Below are positions 55,701 to 64,000 of a DNA stretch of 64,000 nucleotides, piece after piece. The DNA is from Flaveria trinervia. Its lineage: Eukaryota > Streptophyta > Magnoliopsida > Asterales > Asteraceae. Made by a program: the position numbers and the translations under genes. Below the pieces are notes generated by a model that was not told where the DNA came from, ran no database searches, and worked only from the letters and a program-made list of their open reading frames with translations. The stretch is taken from contig CM046456.1 in assembly GCA_025506515.1 (NCBI GenBank), positions 15,712,294 through 15,776,293 on the forward strand, written 5' to 3'. Numbering within the stretch: position 1 is the stretch's first letter; every line of letters starts with the position of its first letter.

Positions 55701-55760
55701 CTATGAACGATCTTAACTCTCACTCCTCGACGTTTCCGCCGTCAAGGTTGGGGTGTGACA
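52703..55760 (+). repeat. 3' LTR of the LARD-like element
   Basis: 3,058 bp, nearly identical to the 5' LTR and followed by AAGGT at 55,761-55,765. The tRNA-like unit recurs at about 53,922-54,012. Confidence 0.93.
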
Positions 55761-55895
55761 AAGGTCACGTCTGAGGTGACCACAAGTGCTTTCAAATAAC
55801 AATTTGGTCATATCTGGGTGACTATCGGTTAAACGGATCACGTCTGAGTGATCAAAAGTTTTTCAAGTTAAAATGATCATGTCTGAGATGATCAA
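55761..55895 (+). repeat. Hairpin array with constant GTCTGAG loop (element D)
   Basis: GGTCAC-gtctgag-GTGACC, a weaker GGTCA-tatctggg-TGACT, GATCAC-gtctgag-TGATC and GATCAT-gtctgag-ATGATC. The nested LARD target site lies in its first unit. Confidence 0.75.
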
Positions 55896-55974
55896 ATGAT
55901 TATAATGTTAATTCAATAGTTTAAAAGGGTTTAAATGTCAAATGGTCAGAAAGTCAAAAGAATTTCAAGAGTAT

Positions 55975-56245
55975 GACCCATTCGCACGACTGGACCATGA
56001 GTATGGACCAACCGTACGAATGGATTATACTCATGACTTTAATAGCCGAATGGACAAGCGTATGGACCATGCAACCGAATGGCTGATACGAATGAGCCAT
56101 TCGGTCACGTGAGAGGAGGCGAATGACCAAGTCACACAAGTCAACTCTAGTCGCACGACTGAAGGTGACCGACTGGGCCAGTCGCATGACTGATACTCAG
56201 TCGCACGAACAACTTGTGCGACTGGACTCAGTCACACGACTGTAG
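55975..56245 (+). repeat. Palindrome-vocabulary cluster upstream of the third ORF
   Basis: Words such as cattcgcacgactgg, cagtcgcatgactgatac, agtcgcacgactgaagg and cagtcacacgactgtag, ending about 12 bp before a TATA-like site. Confidence 0.78.
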
Positions 56246-56255
56246 GAAACCCTAG

Positions 56256-56263
56256 TATATATA
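56256..56263 (+). promoter_or_regulatory. TATA-like site before the third ORF
   Basis: TATATATA after the palindrome cluster, the same order as in the LTR promoters. It could drive a separate third-ORF transcript; inference only. Confidence 0.45.
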
Positions 56264-56634
56264 GTGGGATAGTCGGTCGCAGTCACTCACCACCCTCAAA
56301 ATCGCCCCGAGATGCACGAACTATTGTTACGCTGCCAAAATTTTCATTAGATCTTTATATACCACAAATTCTTGTGCACTGATGATTTCCACTGACTATA
56401 CAAGTACAATGCGATTCAATCCAACCATATCTTATTCAATTTGACTGCAAAATCAACAAGTTCGGTCCAAACCAAGAATCGAGACTTGTTTGACAAAATA
56501 ACCGAATTCATTCAAGCAATCAACTGAAATTAATGTTATTATGTGCTAAGTATAATGATTGCGAGTCCAATGAACCTAAACACGACGTCTAATCATAAGA
56601 ATTGGTCAAAACGTGAATTTGAATTGAACAGCAG

Positions 56635-56945
56635 TCTGTCATGCGAATGGACAGACTGATGAACTTCAGTCGCACGACTGAGTAGTGTGAACAGCTAAGT
56701 CGCACGACTGAGTAGTGTGAACAGCTAAGTCGCACGACTGAATCATGCGTGTGAGTCCACACACACGACTGGTATACACGACTAAGTATACATACGAGTG
56801 AGCTCAGTCGCAAGACCAGTCGTACGTATGGAATAATTCGCACGACTAGAACTAAGTCACACTACTCATTCGCACGACTAGATCTCAGTCGCACTACTCA
56901 TTCACACGACTAGATCTTAGTCGCACAGTCTCATTCGCACGACAG
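56635..56945 (+). repeat. Second palindrome cluster in the third-ORF leader
   Basis: Includes a nearly exact triplicate of aagtcgcacgactga with gtagtgtgaacagct spacers (56,670-56,745) and many cattcgcacgacta words. Confidence 0.78.
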
Positions 56946-58269
56946 CTCAAAAGGAAAATATTTTCAAGTCCAAGTGATTCAAGATATTCTTAATCAATGG
57001 ATACTAACGTTTTCTTTTGTAACAGATGATGAGTCGGTGGACAATGAGCACCAAGCACAATATCTGTGCTCATCTGGATCAGTCATCCAGACATGCACCT
57101 GACTTTGCTTGAATCATCTTGTTTCTTAGGCGCTCAAGGATCTCTCACGCAATCTCAACTCCATGCACACCGTACCGGTCTATTCAGCAGGCCTTCTAGG
57201 AAGGTGCTGTAGTTGATAGAACATCAAAGCCTCATCGAATCCATAGTTCGATATTTGGAGAGGCCATTGAGATCTCTGAGGAAGATCTCAGGACAGTGCT
57301 GCAGCTTGGGGACGATGCTGAATGTCCCACACGACTACACCCCCTGACTGTCAGAGGCTGTTTCCTGCGGGCCAAGTACGCTGGGGACATCAATGCAAGG
57401 GTGCTCAACAAGAGCAACCTATGTCCCCAGTTCAAGTACCTTGCGCACGTACTGCTTAAGTGCTTAGCGTCTCGGAAAAGAGGTTTTGATGAGCTGTCCG
57501 ATCAGATCCAGAACGCATATGCTGCACTGGTGCTCAACCATCCGTTCAGCTTCTCCAGGATGATCTTCACCTACTTGGTGGAGAACATTGAGGGGAAAGG
57601 GAAGGAGGGCTTCTGCATGTACCCTCGCTTTATGCAAATGATTATAGACCAGAAGCTCCCTTCCTTGCCGAAAGAGAAGGAGGACGCGGTGGTACTCGAG
57701 GTGATGGACGATACAACTTTGGGCAGGATGAAGGTTTACAGGGGGAAGCAGGTAAAGCCCCCTGTGAGGAGATTATTTGGGCATCTGGCCCGGGAAGACT
57801 ATGTGGCGCCGGCTAGGCGTAAATGGCGTCACGTTGATAGTGACTCTGAAGAAGAGCAGATACAACTCCCTAGATGATGATTTCGATGATGATAGCGGAG
57901 ATGCTGGAGATGAAGGACCCACTCAACAAAGGGGTCCCACTACTGATATTCCATCTCCAGCATCTGCCCCCACTGGAGACGGAACGGAGACTGCTATGTT
58001 CCACCAGGATTTCATGCTTGGTGAGGAAGAAGATAAGTCAGAAGAGGAGCCACTGACTCGGACTGTGGGAAGTAAAATTGTTCCCACAGAACGAGGGCTC
58101 CAGGCGGTTGGTGAATGCCCAGGCGGATTGGGAGAGACCACTGATGATCCTACTTATACTCCTGATCTGCCAGGTCGTGCTCTAGGGGGAGCATCCTCCT
58201 CGATTGGATCGAGGAAGAAGAGGATGGCTCAACCCCATGGCTTGAAAAGAAAGAAACGCAGAATCACCT

Positions 58270-58470
58270 TTATCACTACCACAGCTACCACCATTCCATC
58301 TACCACCACTACCACCATTCCACCTACCACCACTACCATCATTCCACCTACCATCACTACCACCCTTCCATCCACCACCACATCATTCACACCTACACCA
58401 CCACCACCATCATCTATACCACCTCCAATCTTCACCACAGTCACCACCACCACTAGCCATCCTACAACAC
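58270..58470 (+). repeat. Thr/Pro-coding minisatellite in the third ORF
   Basis: Irregular repeats of accaccattcc/accaccact encode TTTIPPTTT-like protein. Replication slippage here may explain the local change of frame. Confidence 0.85.
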
Positions 58471-58794
58471 CATCCTCTTTCTCTCCATATCCATCAGGAT
58501 GCCTCTGCCTCCCAGTGGGGTAGAGGAACAGCTCTCAGCACTTAATCGAATGGTGCTGAGACTATTAGAAGCAGATGAAGAGAATACCAATCAGATAAGA
58601 CAGCTGGTAGACCTGACCACTGTCCAATCTCAGCAGCTCACTCATCAGGCTTGATTGATCGATGAGCAGGCACATCGGATGTCTCAACTCCAGGAGCAAC
58701 ACGCCAAAAGGATTGAGGAGCTGGAGGTTGCAAACAAATCTCTACAGCTAAAACTCAAAGGGTCCAATGAAGAGCCCTTAAAAATAGGAGAAGG

Positions 58795-58824
58795 TGATGG
58801 AGATGATGATGCTGATGATGATAG

Positions 58825-58856
<32 letters not shown>

Positions 58857-58915
58857 GTGATGGTGATGATCATTATGGTCATACTGATGTTAGTGATGAT
58901 GATGATGACGACTCT
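58795..58915 (+). repeat. (GAT)n tract coding poly-Asp in the third ORF
   Basis: GAT trinucleotide run giving an Asp-rich stretch after the coiled coil. Such tracts expand easily. Confidence 0.9.
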
Positions 58916-59024
58916 TCAGCTGCAGGTGCCACATCAGCGAGCGAAAGGAGGACCAAACGTACTCAAGATCCGAGTGCCTCCTCATCCAACCCGGCAGCAG
59001 AAGAGCCGATGATCCAGGACAAGA

Positions 59025-59192
59025 GTAATGCTTAGTTGGTTTATTTTTATTTAATATCTTTTGTATTTGGATTATGTATGATATTAACGAAACACATGTT
59101 TATATGTAATGTAATAGTTATGTTTTCGATTATTATGGTTCTGTCTTGATTGTTAACTAATGATTGATATATTGAATGTTTAAATCAAGCAG
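59025..59192 (+). other. Probable intron in the third ORF
   Basis: 168 bp, clearly more AT-rich than both flanks. It begins GTAATG, ends ATCAAGCAG, and has TTAACTAAT about 35 bases before the end, a good plant branch-point match. Joining 59,024 to 59,193 keeps the frame (phase 1): ...IQDK then NPNYQRDEHDIAPLQ, and removes a TAG. Two separate ORFs with an AT-rich spacer would be the alternative. Confidence 0.6.
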
Positions 59193-60406
59193 ATCCAAAT
59201 TATCAAAGGGATGAACACGATATTGCTCCCCTTCAACTGATCAAGACTCAACTAACCATGATTCTTGATCTGCAAGGGATTGTCAGAAGATCAGTGAGTT
59301 ACACCCCTGAAGAAGGGGAAATAATTCATGATCTTACTGATGAGCAACTAGCAGAAATGTTCAAGCTCAATCCTAATGAGATTGTAAAAGATGCTCCAAC
59401 TGTGCAAACAGAGAGTGACGATGAGCTTCATGATGTCGATGAGATTGAGATAGAAGATGTCATTGCTTAATACTATCCTGAGTACACTGACAAGGAGGGA
59501 ACTGTCATTCCTAATCTGGGAGACACTCTTGTCAGTGACACTTTTAAGACTCTAGACAGGATGGAGAAAGAGTCAGAATGGATAAAGAGAAGGCCCAAGC
59601 CTCAGACGCCGAAGTCAAAATCAAAAAGGCTGAATGGGTAGCATGTTTTGAAGAAATCAAAGCCCAACGTAGAGCTACTACATCAACTGCCTACACCAAA
59701 CTGTATAAAGGTCAAGAAGCATCAAAAGGTGGCAGGCAGGATCATAGCGTGGGCACATTTTGCAGACCTCAACGTTTACATGGTTAAATGTGAGAAGGGA
59801 ATAGAGTACTTCAGATTTCCACATGATATGAAGACTCTTCCAGGTTTTAAGCTCAACTAGTTAGCAAAGTTAAATTTGCTATATGCTGACCCTCGTAAGA
59901 TGTCAGGCTGGTTTGAAGCTGCTCTAAAGAGGGAGTACCATACCAGATGGGTCAACTTCAAACCTCAACAACCAATGAGGTACATCAGAAGATCTGAAGT
60001 TGATACCATAACTGGTAAACCTAGAGTAGTGCTGAAGTGGAGTCCACCACGTACAATATCTAAGATCCCACTATGTGAGATGCCATAGGACTTCACTCCA
60101 CACTTCAAATTGTGGTACTACGATTGGAGAACGGGAGAGGCCTTAATAGTCTTGAACAGGAATGGCTCAATGTAAACCATAAGGTTGTTTGACCCGATGT
60201 GGCTCACCAACTTGTCAGCACAAGATGTTTACTTTATACAAGTGGCCACTTTTCTACGACCCACAGGATATTGTACAAGCTTTACAGTTCCAGAAAGTGA
60301 TAAGACTCTGTTTTGCTTTTGAGATAAACGCATGAGTCACCAAAGAAGCTAAGTACAAAAAGTTTAAGAAAATCATGAAAGATGTTAGACAATAGATAGA
60401 TCTAGG

Positions 60407-60419
60407 TCCAAGGGGGAGT
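60407..60419 (+). promoter_or_regulatory. Polypurine tract of element D
   Basis: aagggggagt just before the 3' LTR; plus-strand priming site. Confidence 0.85.
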
Positions 60420-60420
60420 T

Positions 60421-61156
60421 TGTTGATACATATATGTACCTAGATCCTGATCTGAATGTAATATGTCTTACACTTGTGTAATTGTAATTGTACGGGTACT
60501 TAATGAAATACAAATGTTTAGTTGTGTTTATAATGTTTAATATTTCATTAATGAGTTGTTTAACGCATATTGACTTGATTATATAGGTTTGTGATTGTTT
60601 GAAGTGTTATGTATAATGTTATAATATTGAATACACTCAAACTTGGTGAAGTGAAGTTCTCATGCGTCCGACTGGACCATGCGCCCCAACAGTGGTCATG
60701 CGTCTAATGGCCATGCGACTGAGTGTCCATGCGTCTAAATAGTTCATACGCCTGAACAACTTCATGCGTCTGACTCAGTCGCACGACTGAACACTCAGCC
60801 GTGCGAATGGATCAACCGCATGTCTTAATCGCACGAATGAACCATGCCAATGGTTCAGTCGCCCGAATGAGCAACCCTAACCTATAAATACCACCTAATT
60901 CGTGGAAAAACGTAAGCATTGAATCCACTTCGACTCCAGACGTACCCTAGCCGTCCAGAAGCCTCTAAGTTCGTACTCCAAGTTCATAGAACGCTATAGA
61001 TCGATTCCTAATCGATTCTTGACGTTAGATTCAATTCGTTATTGTGTCTACGTGTGTTCTCACTGATTGGATCGCCAATCAAATAGGATTCCGCACTATT
61101 TGGTTTGGTCTAACACGTTAATCAGTTGGTGTTTGGTCAAATACCAGATCCTGACA
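60421..61156 (+). repeat. 3' LTR of element D
   Basis: 736 bp, about 96-97% like the 5' LTR by eye, followed by the AAAGC duplication (61,157-61,161). It includes a palindrome cluster at 60,660-60,870 and a TATA box at 60,883-60,890. Confidence 0.95.
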
Positions 61157-61161
61157 AAAGC

Positions 61162-61711
61162 TTCGAGCCATGAGCCGTTTGAAAACCATATTTATGTATC
61201 CGGCCCAAATTGAATTAGTACAGATTGGTTTAAAAAACATTTTTTTTAATTTTGTTCACAACATATATTTATCTATTTAGATATTTAATGAGGGAGATAT
61301 ATTTTTTCAAATATATAACTATTAGTATTTATTAATCTATTAATGGTGAAAAGTAAGCATGACTTGCACCAGAGGCTTGAAAAATGCTGAGTAGTCTTAG
61401 AGAGTATCAGTCCGTCTAAAATTGAGTAACTCCAATGTAATTTTAGTGGGTTCAAAGTGAAGATGATCGATATAATGATTTTACTCAATGGTAGCTTTAT
61501 TGTAACTTTAAGATCGCTTTGTCTAGAGTGACAGAAATATTGATAATGATGTGACTCATCGTGTGTAGAATGGGTGGTGTAGGTGGAGAACCGGCAAATG
61601 TTTTCTATGTAACATAAGGTTTTATGAATAACTAAAAGGAAAATTATATCAGGTTGAACCAACCATGTTGGATGGAACACAGTGTTAACAAGTCAAGAAG
61701 ACACATGTTCT
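61162..61711. other. AT-rich flank, no gene seen
   Basis: Continues the repeat interrupted by D. No coding sequence recognised. Confidence 0.6.
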
Positions 61712-61712
61712 A

Positions 61713-61969
61713 AAGTTGGAGGTTGAGGAGATAAGGATGCCAAGGTGCATGTATAGATACATAATATTGGATATAATAAAGAATGAAGACTTATAGGCTA
61801 CATTAGGGGTGAACATATCTCAGAAAAAATAATAAAAGGAAGATTAAGGTGGTTCAAGCACATGAGGAGAAGAAAGCACACAACTCCGATGAAGAGGGTC
61901 AAGAACCTCACAATAAACAAAAAGAGGCAGAGGCAGATCAAAACTGACTTAGAAAATCAAATTAGGTAG
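61713..61969 (+). pseudogene. LINE-type reverse transcriptase C-terminal remnant
   Basis: Across a frameshift it reads KLEVEEIRMPRCMYR, then LGVNIS, then RLRWFKHMRRRKHTTPMKR and KKRQRQIKTDL to a stop. The order R-M-R-W-M...L-R-W-F-x-H-x-x-R-R...G-R-x-x-x-x-x-K is the known C-terminal end of plant LINE-like RT proteins. 5'-truncated and dead. Confidence 0.7.
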
Positions 61970-62026
61970 GATTTAATGAACTTGTATCTTTTTTAAAACA
62001 AAATTAGTGTAAGATTTTCTTTTGGC

Positions 62027-62273
62027 TTATGACATTCTTAGGGTGCTTTTTTAAATATTTGTGCAAATGCTGGCCAATTCCCATGATTTATATTTCTTAG
62101 GTATGCTTTTAATTAGTTTACATGCATCACTTTATTGATTAGTTGTATCTTATGATATTTCTTAGGGTGCTTTAGATGTTTATGCAAATGCTAGCTAATT
62201 CTCATGATTTGTATTTCTTAGGTATGCCCTTAATTAGTTTACATGCATCACTTTATGGATTAGGTGTATCTCT
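62027..62273. repeat. Tandem duplication of about 123 bp
   Basis: Copies at 62,027-62,149 and 62,150-62,273 share ttcttaggtatgc, ttaattagtttacatgcatc and other blocks, with roughly 85-90% identity by eye. Confidence 0.85.
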
Positions 62274-62715
62274 AGCTATTAGTGTTATTTCTACATTTTG
62301 CTTCATGTGTGTTGTATATGCCTTCATCTCTTGTTATTTTTGTTACTCTAGAAGCTTTAGACATGTTCAAAAATACTTTTACTTCATTTGTGGTTATTTA
62401 TGCATGTGTCTTATATGACGTTATGTGGAATGTTATATGTTGTTTTTAAGTGTTTTTTTCCAACCCTGTGTGTTGTCTGTGATATATGCTTCTTTATATG
62501 TTATAGTTCTTAAATATTTGAAAATACCATAAGTTTCTCCGTGTTGGTGTATATCTTCTTGTCTTATTGTGTTGTTATTTGTTGTGTTATATGCTAATTA
62601 TATGTGATCTTTATATTTCCACCCTTTTCCTTCTTTTTGTTCTTTGAGTCGAGGGTTTTACTGGAGTGATGTTTCTATTTAATGTGCTACAAGTGAAGTT
62701 TACATCTGTTCCAAC

Positions 62716-63466
62716 TAGGACTGGCATAACAAATCAGACATGACACGATAAAACATGAACATGATAAGTGCTAACACGAACACGATAAGTTCTAAAACAA
62801 ACATGATTAGTTGTAAAACGAACACGACACGGTAACTAATCATGTCGTTTTTTCCTGACACAAGCACAAACCAGTTTAGAAACAACTTACACGATAAGAC
62901 TTGTTAGTAGACATGATAAAAAATCATATGTTTAGATACACGATAAGACTTGTTAATAGACATGATAAAAAATCATATGTTTAGTGAAACAAAAATTGAT
63001 TGAAATCCATCAAAATCCAATACCATAATTTTTAACATAATAAGACAATTTTGAAACAAAAGTAAATGAAAAAGTCTATCTTAACCGATAATATAGTTTA
63101 ATAAAGTAATATATGGAGTACGAATAAAGCTCAGGCGGAGGCTCGAGACTCGATCAGTGATACTATGATATTTGTATTCGATTCAAGGGGTTGGGTAAAG
63201 GATAGAGATTTTAAATAATATATGAAAAATAATGACATCTATCATAAATATATATATTAACTATTTTAGTAAGTTAAAAATATAAAAAGATCTTAACATG
63301 TACGTTAACAAGTTAAAAGGTGTTTAATCTGTTAAGACATGGTTTTTATTGTGTCTTTAACGTGTCGATCATTACAAGAAACCTGTAAAGGTCAAACACG
63401 ATACCTATTAACTTCATGTCGTGTCATGTCGTGTTAACATCTTCGTGTTAGAAATTGCCATACCTA
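62716..63466. mobile_element. Non-autonomous hAT-like element
   Basis: 751 bp. Terminal inverted repeats TAGGACTGGCA and TAGGTATGGCA (9 of 11 bases) and an 8-bp flanking duplication GTTCCAAC/GTTCAAAC (one mismatch). Eight-base duplications are the hAT hallmark. Sub-terminal cacgacacg/acgataag-type repeats lie at both sides. No transposase. Confidence 0.75.
62889..62985. repeat. Two tandem copies of a 49-bp unit inside the hAT-like element
   Basis: Each copy begins acacgataagacttgtta and ends near catatgtttag; they differ at one or two bases. Confidence 0.9.
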
Positions 63467-63474
63467 GTTCAAAC

Positions 63475-64000
63475 CCTTGCAAGCCCATTTTATAAATAAA
63501 TTAATTATTGTGATTGGTGTTGTTATATTTATTAATTTTTTACAAATTAATTTTAAAGTTGAAAAAAGTATTCAAAACAATTTTATACGGTAGAAATATG
63601 ACATTTTAAAATCAGTTTTAAAATGTAGAAATATGAAATTTAATACGGTAGAAATATCACAAGTAAAGATCGGTATGTATAGAATAATCATCCGCACAAA
63701 GACAGTTGGAGACTTGGAGCTTATCTCCAAAGTGACAAATGAAGTTGTGAAGTGTCTTAGCTCTGTACCGTAGATCAAAGTTTAAATTCTTTTAAGTGAC
63801 ATGTAATGTCGTGAAGTAAGAGTCGTTTTAACTTTTAAAACTAGAACAATTAACGACAATAAAATAGATAAAAAATAGAATAAACGTTAGGATCGGGTTA
63901 TAAAAGAAAACATATATAAATAGAATGACATTTTGATTAATATGTCAAATATATTAGCTCATTGTATCATATATGTTTATTGTTCATGTACGTTTATTGT
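63475..64000. other. AT-rich DNA, nothing recognised
   Basis: No gene or repeat identified. A short block, acggtagaaatat, recurs at about 63,587 and 63,643. Confidence 0.6.

Larger units (their letters stand above)
46377..55760 (+). mobile_element. LARD-like non-autonomous LTR retrotransposon nested in D
   Basis: LTRs of 3,066 and 3,058 bp, TGTGACATCTCG ... GGGGTGTGACA, flanked by the 5-bp duplication AAGGT. The internal region of 3,260 bp has a primer site and a gypsy-style polypurine tract but no gag or pol. Long LTRs with a long non-coding interior fit the LARD class; proteins would be supplied by another (probably Ty3/gypsy) element. The LTRs are almost identical, so insertion is recent. 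It lies exactly in the post-pol hairpin array of D. Confidence 0.93.
57026..60400 (+). pseudogene. Sirevirus third ORF (env-position protein), broken
   Basis: The probable start is ATG at 57,026 just after ttttcttttgtaacag, a strong 3' splice-site-like text. One frame reads MSTKHNICAHLD, ISFLRRSRISHAI, EAIEISEEDLRTVLQLGDD, FSRMIFTYLVENI and CMYPRFMQMIID, with a TGA near 57,110 and a TAG where Trp is expected (AF-stop-EGAVV). It shifts at about 57,870 into a Thr/Pro low-complexity region (58,270-58,470), returns at 58,499 (MPLPPSGVEEQLSALN) to a coiled coil (HAKRIEELEVANKSLQLKLK) and an Asp-rich tract. After an intron it continues with LQGIVRRSVSYTPEEGE; later blocks are ADLNVYMVKCEKGIEYF and RYIRRSEVDTITG. 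The pattern resembles a post-pol ORF common in Asteraceae retrotransposons (from memory). Function unknown. Confidence 0.75.
38815..61156 (+). mobile_element. Complete Sirevirus (Ty1/copia) element D with nested insertion
   Basis: 737-bp and 736-bp LTRs (TGTTGATACATA ... GATCCTGACA), the 5-bp target duplication AAAGC, primer site, leader, gag, pol, post-pol region, third ORF and polypurine tract. About 22.3 kb including a 9.38-kb nested element, so roughly 13 kb by itself. The LTRs differ at about 25 sites by eye (around 3-4%), so insertion is not very recent. Gag and pol hold stops and shifts. Several are shared with copy A, so they existed before D transposed, which implies help in trans, or else A and D are copies of one defective locus. 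Confidence 0.95.

Noticed and set aside
56635..56945. CRISPR-like repeat-spacer array
   Set aside because: Plant nuclear DNA; repeat words are short, degenerate and of uneven spacing, with no cas genes.
57777..57870. Separate gene in the overlapping second frame
   Set aside because: Only the continuation of the third ORF after a frame change; the first 30 codons are out-of-frame shadow.
57296..57877. Start of the third ORF at 57,296
   Set aside because: That codon is GTG; the same frame and homologous pattern extend back to ATG 57,026 through two substitution stops.
58229..58453. Val/Gly-rich minus-strand frame
   Set aside because: Antisense of the Thr/Pro repeat of the third ORF.
62176..62418. 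80-residue hydrophobic frame resembling a membrane protein
   Set aside because: T-rich AT DNA overlapping a tandem duplication; first copy lacks the frame.

Overview
This is plant nuclear DNA, almost certainly eudicot and heterochromatic. No intact host gene is visible. About 85% of the window is LTR retrotransposons nested in or abutting one another. The coding families (Ty1/copia Sirevirus-type gag-pol, a Ty3/gypsy chromovirus, a Sirevirus-type third ORF), plant initiator-Met primer sites and AT-rich intergenic DNA support this. The style of the gag and third-ORF proteins suggests Asteraceae; that is inference.

Layout. (1) 1-23,997, minus strand: three copies of one Sirevirus clade, read right to left. 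C (14,391-23,997) has its 5' LTR, primer site, gag, pol and post-pol region. B (7,873-14,390) has a 5' LTR, primer site, gag and a pol carrying deletions. A (1-7,836) has gag, pol and a post-pol region that runs off the left edge. B joins A without an LTR, through a 36-bp patchwork copied from nearby sequence. B/A looks nested in C. (2) 24,104-31,860, plus strand: a chromovirus (E) with a truncated 5' LTR that forms an inverted repeat, dead gag-pol, a solo LTR (28,855-29,427) inside the integrase, and a full 3' LTR. (3) 31,861-38,809: AT-rich DNA with two Helitron-like elements, simple repeats and a minus-strand solo LTR of another family. (4) 38,815-61,156, plus strand: Sirevirus D, complete with 737/736-bp LTRs and 5-bp target duplication AAAGC. 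It carries gag, pol, a third ORF with a probable intron, and a nested 9.4-kb non-autonomous LARD-like element (46,377-55,760; LTRs of about 3.06 kb; target duplication AAGGT). (5) 61,157-64,000: a LINE remnant, tandem duplications and a hAT-like element with an 8-bp target duplication.

No copy has a fully open gag-pol. Many stops are C-to-T type changes (CAG to TAG, TGG to TAG/TGA), as expected for silenced, methylated repeats. Some frameshifts look like assembly indels.

The most interesting signal is non-coding: arrays of short inverted repeats with a constant centre and changing stems. They occur (a) as a CAGTCG-YR-CGACTG-like palindrome vocabulary in U3, the 5' leader and the post-pol region of the Sireviruses, and also in the unrelated chromovirus LTR and a solo LTR; (b) as hairpins with a constant CTCAGAC/GTCTGAG loop after pol; (c) as a roughly 80-bp-period array of hairpins inside the LARD-like element, whose stems change on both arms and stay paired. 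The sequence alone does not show what they do.
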